Of a stretch of DNA of 15,014 nucleotides, positions 7,503-14,527 are shown piece by piece. Numbering within the stretch: position 1 is the stretch's first letter; each line of letters opens with the position of its first letter. Both the position numbers and the translations under genes were made by a program. Source of the stretch: Rhodospirillales bacterium (GTDB lineage: Bacteria; Pseudomonadota; Alphaproteobacteria; Micavibrionales; UBA2020); the NCBI GenBank assembly GCA_023266795.1, contig JAHFPI010000021.1, positions 1-15,014 on the forward strand, given 5' to 3'. Below the pieces are notes generated by a model. That model did no database searches and was not told the origin of the DNA. It was given only the letters and a program-made list of their open reading frames with translations.

Positions 7503-7518
7503 ATTATGGTGCCATAAT
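7503..7518. promoter_or_regulatory. 16-bp palindrome upstream of the 7591 gene (candidate operator)
   Basis: ATTATGG-TG-CCATAAT: perfect 7-base arms around a 2-base centre, placed two bases before the -35 box of the next gene. The centre is too short for an RNA hairpin loop, so a DNA-binding dimer site is the likelier use. The sequence ATTATGGTG recurs at 9931-9939 next to the psd promoter. Confidence 0.45.
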
Positions 7519-7520
7519 TA

Positions 7521-7550
7521 TTGGCGACTCCGATAAACCCGTGATATACT
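7521..7550 (+). promoter_or_regulatory. Sigma70-type promoter for the 7591 gene
   Basis: TTGGCG (7521-7526, four of six), an 18-base spacer and TATACT (7545-7550, five of six). The start codon is 40 bases beyond the -10 box, with CGGAG about 10 bases before it. Confidence 0.5.
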
Positions 7551-7590
7551 TAAAGCAGAGTTTCTTTACAGGAAAACGGAGACGCGTGGC

Positions 7591-8277
7591 ATGGATAATA
7601 ACCTGACTTCAGAGTCAACGATGATGCCGGAACAGGCGGTGCAGGAGCTCAACGGAGCGATGGCGGCCGGCGTTGAAAAAGCGGTTGCCGAGGGCGGCGG
7701 CGGGAAGGCTGGCCCGAAAGCTGGCGCGGGCGGCGGCGCCAAAGAAGATCCCTTTGTCGATGCCTTCATCACCTCCCCCATCTCCGGCCTCAACATTCTG
7801 ATGGCGATAAGAGATGGTGTAACAGGCGGCGCGTCTGCGGCAAAAAATAAAGTCGAAAGCGGCTTTACCCACCTCGGGCAGAACGTGAAAGCGCACCTGC
7901 CCAAACCGCTGGTGCCGATGGGCTATGGCGAGAAAACCGCCGCGCTGAAACGCGGCCTGAAAGCCGCCGGAAAGTCGACCGCCAAAGCAGGCGGGAATAT
8001 TTTTGAACGCGTCCAGATCGCGGGGCAGTCTTTGACGGGCCGCGTCTCGGGCAGTAAAGATGCTATCGCTATCAAGGGGGCAAATGTCGCGCAAGCTGCC
8101 AAGGCTTTGGGCCTCGGTAGTTTCGTTGCTGCACTGGATAATGCGCTGCACCAGCGCGACGGCCTCAACCGCTATGACAACAATTCCAAGCGGCTGAAGG
8201 AAGATCTGCGCCAGCGCCGGACACCGGCAAAAATTCTGGCCGACCAGAAACCTGAAATCGCCAAAAATCCCACCTAG
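7591..8277 (+). CDS. Low-complexity basic protein of unknown function
   Basis: A 228-residue protein I do not recognise. Residues 33-50 are rich in Gly, Ala and Lys (EGGGGKAGPKAGAGGGAKED). A more ordered stretch follows (DPFVDAFITSPISGLNILMA), then a long Lys/Ala/Gly-rich segment (about 85-185) and a charged C-terminus (SKRLKEDLRQRRTP). It is basic, lacks a signal peptide or clear membrane helix, and has none of the repeats of a known family that I can see. Coding potential is supported by high-GC third positions, a promoter, a ribosome site (CGGAG before ATG 7591) and a stop that meets the pssA stop exactly (CTAG overlap, 8274-8277). It stands alone as a transcription unit. It may be specific to this lineage. 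Confidence 0.75.
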   Translation: MDNNLTSESTMMPEQAVQELNGAMAAGVEKAVAEGGGGKAGPKAGAGGGAKEDPFVDAFITSPISGLNILMAIRDGVTGGASAAKNKVESGFTHLGQNVKAHLPKPLVPMGYGEKTAALKRGLKAAGKSTAKAGGNIFERVQIAGQSLTGRVSGSKDAIAIKGANVAQAAKALGLGSFVAALDNALHQRDGLNRYDNNSKRLKEDLRQRRTPAKILADQKPEIAKNPT

Positions 8278-9080
8278 TCGTCGTGATCCAGATCGTCGGG
8301 GTCCTTGACACCCTGCGCGAGGGATTTTTTCTTTTCGGCGTAGTGCCGTACGCTCCACAGCATGGATAAAAGATAAACAACCCCCATCAGCGTCAGCGTC
8401 GGCCACGGCTCGTTGATCAGCCCGGCGATCATAATGCCAAAAATCGCCAGCGCCGGAACGGACATCTTCTGCGGAACGCGGATTTGCTTGCTGGAAAAAG
8501 TCGGGATATGGCTGACCATCATCGCGGACAGGATGACGAGCCAGAAGCCGACGACGTACGGCTGGGAAATGATTGCGTAGGCTTCGGGATTGACGCCCTG
8601 ATCCACCTGAAAACTGACGATCATCGGCAGCAGCGCCAGACCGGCGCCCACCGGCGACGGCACGCCGGTAAAATATTTGGAAAGCGGATCGTCCGCCGCC
8701 TCTTCCTCCTTGGCGACATTGAAGCGTGCCAGACGCAGAGCCACCGCCATCATGAAAATCAGCGCCATGATCCAGCCGAAGCGTCCGGCATCATGCGTCG
8801 CCCACAAAAACGTCACCAGCGCCGGCGCCACGCCGAAACAAACGAAATCGGACAGGCTGTCCAGCTCGGCGCCGAGCTTGCTCTGCGCCTTGAGAAGCCT
8901 TGCCGCCGCGCCGTCAAAGGCGTCCAGAAAAGCGGAGATGACAATGGCGATCACGGCTTCTTCCCATTTGCTGACAATCGCAAATTTTATGGCAGTCATA
9001 CCGGCGGCCATCGCCGTCAGCGTGATCATGTTGGGGATCAGCTTGTGAAAGGAAAGTTTTCGGGATTTTTTATCCTGCAT
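8274..9080 (-). CDS. pssA: CDP-diacylglycerol-serine O-phosphatidyltransferase
   Basis: A 268-residue integral membrane enzyme that makes phosphatidylserine from CDP-diacylglycerol and L-serine. The CDP-alcohol phosphatidyltransferase signature is complete: D53xxDG57xxAR61, then G70, D74 and D78, within DAFDGAAARLLKAQSKLGAE and LDSLSD. The rest consists of repeated hydrophobic segments (about residues 15-35, 42-55, 80-95, 101-118, 170-195, 205-225), ending in a charged cytosolic tail rich in Lys and Asp. This is the type II (membrane) form of the enzyme. The start ATG shares one base with the psd stop (TAATG), so translation is coupled and the two enzymes act in sequence. Its stop overlaps that of the convergent gene. 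Confidence 0.95.
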   Translation of the reverse strand: MQDKKSRKLSFHKLIPNMITLTAMAAGMTAIKFAIVSKWEEAVIAIVISAFLDAFDGAAARLLKAQSKLGAELDSLSDFVCFGVAPALVTFLWATHDAGRFGWIMALIFMMAVALRLARFNVAKEEEAADDPLSKYFTGVPSPVGAGLALLPMIVSFQVDQGVNPEAYAIISQPYVVGFWLVILSAMMVSHIPTFSSKQIRVPQKMSVPALAIFGIMIAGLINEPWPTLTLMGVVYLLSMLWSVRHYAEKKKSLAQGVKDPDDLDHDD

Positions 9081-9820
9081 TATTTTCTCACTTCGCCGGT
9101 GCGCGCGGCCTCGCCCGATTTGACGTCGGCGATCACGGTTTCACCGCCGACCATGCGCTGGCCGACGCAGACCAGCGGCGCCACGCCGGGCGGCAGGAAA
9201 ATATCGACGCGGCTGCCGAAACGGATCAGCCCGTAAACCTCCCCCGCGCCGACCTTCTGCCCCGCCGTCAGCTTGCAGATGATCCGCCGGGCGATAAGGC
9301 CGGCGATCTGCACGAACGCCACGCTGGAAGGATGGCCGTCCAGCTTCATCAGCACGGTGGAGCGTTCATTGTCGGCGCTGGCCTTATCAAGGCTGGCATT
9401 GAAGAATTTTCCGGGGCGGTAAACCACTTTTTTAATCTCGCCGGCGGCGGGGATGCGGTTGACGTGCACGTCAAAGACATTCAGGAACACGGAAACGCGG
9501 GTCAGTTTTCCGGCATCGCACAACGGGTCATTCTGCCCCTTGCAGTCGTCCAGCTCCGGCGGCAGCGGCGCCTCCACGATCATCTGGACAATGCCGTCGG
9601 CAGGGCTGACGATCAGGCCTTCGCGCACCGGCGTCACGCGCACCGGATTGCGGAAAAAATAAATGCACCACAGCAGGAGAACCAACCCGACAAAGCCAAG
9701 CTTCGTGCCGACCAGACACAGAAGCAACGCCAGCACGGCGAAAATGGCGATAAACGGCCGCCCCGCAGGATGGAGGGGAACAAACAGGGTTTTTCCGATA
9801 AGAGCCAGCAATTCGTTCAT
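9080..9820 (-). CDS. psd: Phosphatidylserine decarboxylase proenzyme (small type)
   Basis: A 246-residue proenzyme that decarboxylates phosphatidylserine to phosphatidylethanolamine using a pyruvoyl group. Two hydrophobic stretches at the N-terminus (about 22-38 and 40-56) anchor it in the inner membrane. The catalytic region has VSPADG (Asp 75), FDVHVNRIP (His 119) and the self-cleavage site RFGSRVDIFLP, where cleavage between Gly 202 and Ser 203 turns the serine into the pyruvoyl group and leaves a short alpha chain. The short length and the GSR cleavage site mark the compact form found with pssA in many alphaproteobacteria, not the longer E. coli LGST type. It is first in a psd-pssA operon. 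No strong ribosome site is seen before ATG 9820. Confidence 0.95.
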   Translation of the reverse strand: MNELLALIGKTLFVPLHPAGRPFIAIFAVLALLLCLVGTKLGFVGLVLLLWCIYFFRNPVRVTPVREGLIVSPADGIVQMIVEAPLPPELDDCKGQNDPLCDAGKLTRVSVFLNVFDVHVNRIPAAGEIKKVVYRPGKFFNASLDKASADNERSTVLMKLDGHPSSVAFVQIAGLIARRIICKLTAGQKVGAGEVYGLIRFGSRVDIFLPPGVAPLVCVGQRMVGGETVIADVKSGEAARTGEVRK

Positions 9821-9940
9821 GGGATTTTCTTATTCCTTTATTACAAGACAAAAAGGGTATGCGCCTGTAGTTTTGAGCAGGTTTTATCCGGACACAAGCG
9901 AATATTTTTTTTCGTAATGACCGTTGCGGGATTATGGTGT

Positions 9941-9969
9941 ATTATAGGCCGTGTATCCATGGTTTTCAG
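9941..9969 (-). promoter_or_regulatory. Promoter for psd-pssA
   Basis: On the minus strand CTGAAA (9969-9964, four of six), a 17-base spacer and a perfect TATAAT (9946-9941). This leaves a leader of about 110 bases before the psd start. It is back to back with the diguanylate cyclase promoter, eight bases separating the two -35 boxes. Confidence 0.45.
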
Positions 9970-9977
9970 AAAATAAG

Positions 9978-10006
9978 TTCCCATTTTCGTGCACTATAGA
10001 TAGAAT
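9978..10006 (+). promoter_or_regulatory. Promoter for the diguanylate cyclase gene
   Basis: TTCCCA (9978-9983, four of six), a 17-base spacer and TAGAAT (10001-10006, five of six), 43 bases before the start codon at 10050. Confidence 0.4.
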
Positions 10007-10049
10007 TTGTTTATAACTTGAGGGTAAACTGGAGAATAGTGGGAAACCG

Positions 10050-11144
10050 ATGATCGGAAGAGACGCATCCGGAGTATCGACAGTGGCGAAGTCTAGTTCA
10101 GAAACAGGCACAAAAGAGCCCGCAGCGCCGATCAACAGCGCTGAGCGCATCCACGCGCTTGCCCACAAGGCGCTCGAAAGGATAGAGGAGCTTCATCTGA
10201 CCCCTATTCCGCAGGTCTATGAACTCTGGTTCCGTTATTTTCAGGGCGACCCCGAAATCACCCGCGCTATCGACAACCATCCGGAGCCGATGGACGAAGT
10301 CGCCTGCTACAAAGTTTATAAACGTTATCTCAGCGAAAGCGGCAGAGGCGACGCGATCAGAAAGATCGGCGATCAGGTGCAGCAGTCCCTCACCGAGCTG
10401 GCCGGCACCCTGAGCGTCGTCAAAGCCTCGACGTCCGAATACGGCGGCACGCTGGCCGACGTGAAAAAAGAGATCGAAGGCGCCACGACGATCGAGGAAT
10501 TAAGCCGCGTCGTCTCCGGAATCGTCGCAGACACCAAAATGATGGTGCAGAAAAATCAGGATCTCGAATTCCAGCTGACCAGTTCCTCGACGCAGGTGGC
10601 GGAACTGAAAAAGAATCTTGATAACGTCAAAAAAGAAGCCACGACCGACGGTCTCACCGGCCTTGCCAACCGCAAGGCCTTTGACAAGCAGATACATGAC
10701 TGGGTGGAGGAAGCCGGCGTCTCGGGGAGCAATCTCTGCCTGCTGATGATGGATATTGACCATTTCAAGCACTTCAACGACACCTACGGCCACCAGACGG
10801 GGGATCAGGTGCTGCGGCTTGTGGCGCGAACCCTGATCGACGGCGTGAAAGGCCGCGACTTCGCTGCCCGCTTCGGCGGCGAGGAATTCGCGCTGATTTT
10901 TCCGGACACACCGCTGGAAGCGGCGACGCGCGTGGCGGACACGCTCCGCAAAGCCGTGGAAGGCAAGGAAGTCGTCAACAAGAACAGTAATGAAAGTCTG
11001 GGCCGGATTACGCTTTCCGGCGGCGTTGCCCACTACGTCAAGGGCGAAAGCGTCACGGACTTCATCGAGCGCGCCGACACCGCCCTCTACGAAGCCAAAA
11101 ACAGCGGCCGCAACACCATCAAGACATCGAAAGATCCCGCTTAG
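10050..11144 (+). CDS. Soluble GGDEF diguanylate cyclase (DgcB-like)
   Basis: A 364-residue enzyme expected to make cyclic di-GMP from two GTP. The C-terminal GGDEF domain (about 195-355) is intact: DGLTGLANR (200-208), the metal-binding MDIDHFKHFND (Asp 235), and the signature GGEEF at 276-280, followed by ITLSGGVAHY and ADTALYEAKNSGRN. The inhibitory site four residues before the conserved FAARF reads KGRD (267-270) instead of RxxD, so product inhibition may be weak. The N-terminal 30-100 region (LTPIPQVYELWFRYF) followed by a long helical stretch (105-195) resembles Caulobacter DgcB, a cytosolic cyclase without a sensory receiver or membrane domain. A GTG further downstream (10084) is a weaker start. 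It is divergent from psd and stands alone. Confidence 0.93.
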   Translation: MIGRDASGVSTVAKSSSETGTKEPAAPINSAERIHALAHKALERIEELHLTPIPQVYELWFRYFQGDPEITRAIDNHPEPMDEVACYKVYKRYLSESGRGDAIRKIGDQVQQSLTELAGTLSVVKASTSEYGGTLADVKKEIEGATTIEELSRVVSGIVADTKMMVQKNQDLEFQLTSSSTQVAELKKNLDNVKKEATTDGLTGLANRKAFDKQIHDWVEEAGVSGSNLCLLMMDIDHFKHFNDTYGHQTGDQVLRLVARTLIDGVKGRDFAARFGGEEFALIFPDTPLEAATRVADTLRKAVEGKEVVNKNSNESLGRITLSGGVAHYVKGESVTDFIERADTALYEAKNSGRNTIKTSKDPA

Positions 11145-11154
11145 TCAGTAGAAC

Positions 11155-11222
11155 GTCATACCGGCGAAAGCCGGTATCTTGTTAAAGCGCAACAGAAAGA
11201 TTCCGGCTTCCGCCGGAATGAC
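11155..11222. repeat. Inverted pair of REP-like 24-bp palindromic units
   Basis: Two units at 11155-11178 and 11199-11222 lie in opposite orientation, 20 bases apart. Each forms an 8-bp stem with a 4-base loop: ATACCGGC-GAAA-GCCGGTAT (11158-11177) and ATTCCGGC-TTCC-GCCGGAAT (11200-11219). Read in the same direction the units are GTCAT(A/T)CCGGC-loop-GCCGG(T/A)ATC, and the differing pair in the stem has changed from A-T to T-A on both sides. This class of GTCATTCCGGC element is widely dispersed in proteobacterial genomes. It lies between a plus-strand gene ending at 11144 and a minus-strand gene ending at 11286, so it may also act as a two-way transcription terminator or mRNA stabiliser, although no T-run follows. 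Confidence 0.8.
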
Positions 11223-11285
11223 AAAGAACAATAAAAGCAAAGTATCCTCATCTTCTTCTCCCAGAAGAGAAAGAATGAGACGGCA

Positions 11286-12233
11286 CTAAGGAGAAGCCAT
11301 CTGCGCTTTATAAAAAGCTTTCCATTCATTCTCATGTTTTTGTCTAATCGCGAGGAGAGCATCTCTGGCTGGATCCACATTATTATTCAATTGTTCCTTC
11401 GCTTGCGTGCGGAACGTCTGTATAGCCGCCGATGTAGCTTTTAACATGCCTTGGTATGCGTCTGTTTTGACGAAGGCTTCAAAGTCAGGCAGATCAGCAG
11501 CATATTTCTTATCAAGTGCTGCCATTTCCTGTTGGTTTATATCTACCCATCTGTGAACAGACCCTACGGTGTCGCCAAAGCGAGCGTCATACATAGCAGG
11601 GCCCAGCCCCTGTAAAAAGTGAGATAATACCAGCATTCTGAAGCATCGGTCTTGCTGTTCAGGAGTGAGAATTTTCTGAGTGGGTGGAGAAAGGTGCATT
11701 GTTGCTTGGTCTTTGGCCGGATTCGCTATCTGGTCAACACGATTCATGAAATCCTGATACCGCTGTCCCTGTGACGACTTATAGTAGGAAAGAAGGGTGT
11801 CCACATCAGATTGAGCGATCTGCGCTGCGACGTCCACTGCATAGTCATGGTTTGCTTTTTGTCCAGTCTCATTTATTGCAGCTGTAATCGTGGGCATTTC
11901 TGCCTCGAAATCTGCGCGAACGCGATCATAAACTGGCTTCCACTTGGGATTTTCGGGGCTCCATTTGCCGCTGTCCGGACACACACCATTGTTTGGGCAT
12001 AAAATTTTGGTAAAAACACCTGCGAGCATATCCAACGTCCCCGTATCCGGCGGCGGCGATAGGTGCATAAAATAGCTGAAAGAAAAGGCAGCCCCTTTAT
12101 CTGCCTTTAACATTTGCTCAACTGACGCAATATCGGTCGTATCACCCCAGGACTGTTTAGGAAGTGAGACTAAAAGACACGACAAGAACAGCAGAAAGAC
12201 GGGCCTTAAACAGGAAGTTCTTTTATGGCGCAT
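11286..12233 (-). CDS. Secreted protein of unknown function
   Basis: A 315-residue protein with a classical signal peptide: basic MRHKR, hydrophobic core VFLLFLSCLLVSL and a likely cleavage after SWG (residue 30). The mature part is mostly helical by composition. A stretch near 143-165 (DVDTLLSYYKSSQGQRYQDF) resembles the L-x-x-Y-x-S-x-x-G-x-x pattern seen in DUF2059-type periplasmic proteins, which is a suggestion only. Two copies of MHLSPP (56-61 and 179-184) and a Cys pair (79, 85) are visible. GC is about 48% in a sampled stretch, lower than adjacent icd. It follows the icd stop by 29 bases on the same strand without a visible terminator, so it may be the last gene of that operon or a later addition. 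The ribosome site before ATG 12233 is weak. Confidence 0.78.
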   Translation of the reverse strand: MRHKRTSCLRPVFLLFLSCLLVSLPKQSWGDTTDIASVEQMLKADKGAAFSFSYFMHLSPPPDTGTLDMLAGVFTKILCPNNGVCPDSGKWSPENPKWKPVYDRVRADFEAEMPTITAAINETGQKANHDYAVDVAAQIAQSDVDTLLSYYKSSQGQRYQDFMNRVDQIANPAKDQATMHLSPPTQKILTPEQQDRCFRMLVLSHFLQGLGPAMYDARFGDTVGSVHRWVDINQQEMAALDKKYAADLPDFEAFVKTDAYQGMLKATSAAIQTFRTQAKEQLNNNVDPARDALLAIRQKHENEWKAFYKAQMASP

Positions 12234-12262
12234 GGGGATTGTCTTTCTACATGTTGTTGAGC

Positions 12263-13486
12263 CTAGGCGACCTTCTTCATCGCCACGTTCAGGTTCACGA
12301 TCAGTTTGTCCATGAACTGCTCGGTGGTGAGATACTTCTGCTTGTCGCCGATCAGCGAGGCCAGGTCCTTGGTCATGTCGCCGCTCTCGACGGTGGCAAC
12401 GCAGACCCGCTCCAGCGTTTCCGCGAAACGGACGACATCAGGCGTATTGTCGAACTGGCCACGGTATTTCAAGCCCTGCGTCCAGGCGAAAATCGAGGCG
12501 ATGGGATTCGTCGAGGTGGGCTTGCCCTGCTGGTGCAGGCGGTAATGCCTTGTGACGGTGCCGTGCGCCGCTTCCGTTTCCACGCATTTGCCGTCCGGCG
12601 TCATCAGCACCGACGTCATCAGGCCGAGCGAGCCGAAACCCTGCGCGATGCTGTCCGACTGGACGTCGCCGTCATAATTTTTGCATGCCCACAGGAAGCC
12701 GCCTTCCCATTTCATGGCGGAAGCCACCATGTCGTCGATCAGCCGGTGTTCATAGACGAGGCCGGCCTTGGCGTATTTTTCCCTGAATTCCTTATCGAAC
12801 ACGGCCTGAAAAATATCCTTGAACCTGCCGTCGTAGGCCTTGAGGATGGTGTTTTTGGTGGAGAGGTAAACGGGATATTTGCGCTGCAGGCCGTAGTTAA
12901 GGCAGGCGCGGGCGAAGCCCTCGATCGATTCGTCAAGGTTGTACATGCCCATCGCCACGCCGGGGCCGGTGAAGTCGAAGATTTCCCAGCTTTGCTTTTC
13001 GCCGCCGCCGGCAGGCTCGAACACCATCGTCACCTTGCCCTTGCCGGGGATTTTCACGTCCGTCGCCTTGTACTGGTCGCCGAAGGCATGACGGCCGACG
13101 ACAATCGGCTTCGTCCACGTGGTGACAAGGCGCGGGATGTTGCGGCAGATGATCGGCTCGCGGAAAACGGTGCCGTTCAGGATATTGCGGATCGTGCCGT
13201 TCGGCGACTTCCACATTTTTTTGAGCTTGAATTCCGTGACGCGTGCCTCGTCGGGGGTGATGGTCGCGCACTTGATGCCAACGCCGTATTTTTTTGTCGC
13301 CTCGGCGGCGTCCGTGGTCACTTTATCGTCCGTCCGGTCGCGGTTCTCGATGGCGAGGTCATAGGACTTCAACTCGACGTCCAGATACGGCTTGATCATC
13401 CGGTCGATGATCATGTCCCAGATAATGCGGGTCATCTCGTCGCCGTTCATTTCAACAAGCGGAGTCTTGACTTTAATTCTGTTCAT
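12263..13486 (-). CDS. icd: NADP-dependent isocitrate dehydrogenase (eukaryote-like homodimeric type)
   Basis: A 407-residue TCA-cycle enzyme that converts isocitrate to 2-oxoglutarate and CO2 with NADP+. Residues known in the animal and alphaproteobacterial family are all present: KSPNGT (Ser 94, Asn 96), Arg 100, Arg 109, GRHAFGDQY (Arg 132, Tyr 139), LSTKNTILK (Lys 211), the metal ligands Asp 251 (EHRLIDD) and Asp 274 (NYDGDVQSD), and the NADP-binding AAHGTVTRH (307-315). The start ATG 13486 is fixed by AGGAG seven bases upstream and by the family N-terminus MNRIKVKTPLVEMNGDEMTR; the frame is open further upstream but that part encodes the Sel1 protein in another frame. The first 14 bases overlap the end of the upstream gene, so translation is probably coupled. 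Confidence 0.97.
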   Translation of the reverse strand: MNRIKVKTPLVEMNGDEMTRIIWDMIIDRMIKPYLDVELKSYDLAIENRDRTDDKVTTDAAEATKKYGVGIKCATITPDEARVTEFKLKKMWKSPNGTIRNILNGTVFREPIICRNIPRLVTTWTKPIVVGRHAFGDQYKATDVKIPGKGKVTMVFEPAGGGEKQSWEIFDFTGPGVAMGMYNLDESIEGFARACLNYGLQRKYPVYLSTKNTILKAYDGRFKDIFQAVFDKEFREKYAKAGLVYEHRLIDDMVASAMKWEGGFLWACKNYDGDVQSDSIAQGFGSLGLMTSVLMTPDGKCVETEAAHGTVTRHYRLHQQGKPTSTNPIASIFAWTQGLKYRGQFDNTPDVVRFAETLERVCVATVESGDMTKDLASLIGDKQKYLTTEQFMDKLIVNLNVAMKKVA

Positions 13487-14087
13487 TTTCTTTCTCCTGT
13501 TGGGCGGGTTTCTTATCCGGGTGTTCGCTGGCGGCCAGCTTTGCTTCCGCGTCTTTTTCCTGCTGCTCTTTTTCCATGCGCAGTTGCTTGTCGCGCGAGT
13601 CTTCCCACGCATCCACGGCCTTTCTGGCCTCCCATATATCGTCCCGCGAAAGTTCGGCCGTTTCCACCAGATCGTGGCGGGCCTTGATGACGAACTGCTG
13701 CGCGTCGCCGGAATCGAAGCTGTTGATCGCCAGCGTATACCACTGCCAGGCCTCGACGGGATTGTCTTCATGCTTGGCCAGCGCGGCCAGCCGGATAAAG
13801 CTGTGGCTGTACCCGTGAACCGCCGATTCCTCGAACCAATGGCGGGATTCTTTCATGTCCTTTTCCAGCCCACCCTTACCCTTCTCGTACATATCCCCGA
13901 GAATAAACTGGGCGCGCGCGTCGCCCTGCTTGGCGAGGTCGATCATCTCGTCCATCGGGTGCGGGTCGTCGCTGTTCAGTTTGTGGTACGCCGGATCGGG
14001 ATAATACTTAAGCTCGGCCTGCGCCGCCGTTGCGGTTCCGGCTGCCATCGCGAGGCACATCAGCAATGCGTACAAATACCGTGTCAT
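13473..14087 (-). CDS. Secreted Sel1-like (tetratricopeptide-type) repeat protein
   Basis: A 204-residue protein with a signal peptide (MTRYLYALLMCLAMAAGTAT, cleavage likely after AQA at residue 24), so it is exported to the periplasm. Residues about 48-120 carry Sel1-type repeats: DLAKQGDARAQFILGDMYEK followed by ESRHWFEESAVHGYSHSF and PVEAWQWYTLAINS, each a helix pair with small residues at turns. The last 40 residues are a charged Lys/Glu/Gln tail (RMEKEQQEKDAEAKLA ...), likely disordered or coiled. Such repeats serve as protein-binding scaffolds; the partner is unknown. The ATG overlaps the stop of the DUF2794 gene (ATGA) and its own stop lies 14 bases inside icd, which makes a tightly packed operon. 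Confidence 0.88.
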   Translation of the reverse strand: MTRYLYALLMCLAMAAGTATAAQAELKYYPDPAYHKLNSDDPHPMDEMIDLAKQGDARAQFILGDMYEKGKGGLEKDMKESRHWFEESAVHGYSHSFIRLAALAKHEDNPVEAWQWYTLAINSFDSGDAQQFVIKARHDLVETAELSRDDIWEARKAVDAWEDSRDKQLRMEKEQQEKDAEAKLAASEHPDKKPAQQEKENEQN

Positions 14088-14404
14088 TTCTGCTCTTCAA
14101 GGAACGCGAGAACCTCGCGCAGGGAGGTGCTTTGTTTCAGGGAATCGCTCCCTGAATAAACAACATATTGCGGCGGCTTTATCAAGCTGCGACTGGAAAT
14201 TTTAGTGACGGTATACAGCGGGCGTTCGCGGCTGGAGCGGAAAATGGAAAACACCGCCATATCCGGCAGGCTGTCAATCGCGTAATCCCGCCATTCCCCC
14301 TTCTGGACGCGGGCGCCGTAGACGGACAGGAGCTGGCTCAATTCCCGCCGGCTGAAAGTCGTTTTGCCGTTCAGGCGGAATTTGTCTCTGATATAAACGA
14401 GCAT
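14084..14404 (-). CDS. DUF2794 family protein
   Basis: A 106-residue cytosolic protein matching the DUF2794 family of alphaproteobacteria. The characteristic core is present: FSRRELSQLLSVYGARVQKG, then GEWRDYAID (residues 36-44), MAVFSIFRSSRERPLYTVTK (49-68), and a C-terminal SLREVLAFL. Its function is not known. It is the first gene of the probable operon DUF2794-sel1-icd, and its stop overlaps the next start by four bases (ATGA). AAGG lies seven bases before ATG 14404. Confidence 0.88.
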   Translation of the reverse strand: MLVYIRDKFRLNGKTTFSRRELSQLLSVYGARVQKGEWRDYAIDSLPDMAVFSIFRSSRERPLYTVTKISSRSLIKPPQYVVYSGSDSLKQSTSLREVLAFLEEQK

Positions 14405-14494
14405 CGGGCGGCCTTTATATTTTCAATCACGGATTCTAGGCTGAATGACGCTTTTTTAAAAGAAGGCGATATATTCCTTTGTTTTGTTTTATGT

Positions 14495-14510
14495 AAACGA
14501 TTTATCGTTT
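14495..14510. promoter_or_regulatory. 16-bp palindrome between the DUF2794 operon and the ankyrin gene (candidate operator)
   Basis: AAACGAT-TT-ATCGTTT: perfect 7-base arms with a 2-base centre, ending 17 bases before the ankyrin ATG at 14528. The spacing matches the palindrome at 7503-7518 but the half-site differs. The short centre argues against an RNA hairpin. It lies in the shared control region of two divergent units, and the surrounding 120 bases are AT-rich with no strong promoter pair I can assign. Confidence 0.4.
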
Positions 14511-14527
14511 CCGATCTTTTATAAGAT

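Noticed and set aside
8484..9976. Two plus-strand open frames (8484-9236 and 9332-9976)
   Set aside because: They mirror pssA and psd, both identified by catalytic motifs.
11254..11268. TCTTCT-CCC-AGAAGA stem-loop
   Set aside because: Short, AT-rich stem of six pairs without a T-run; too weak to call a terminator.
11683..12068. Internal repeat of MHLSPP in the secreted protein as a duplicated domain
   Set aside because: Only six residues match and the flanks differ, so a domain duplication is not supported.
12164..13687. A 507-codon open frame on the plus strand
   Set aside because: It lies opposite icd and the secreted-protein gene; icd is unmistakable, and the Arg/Val/His-rich product is the usual mirror of a GC-rich coding strand.
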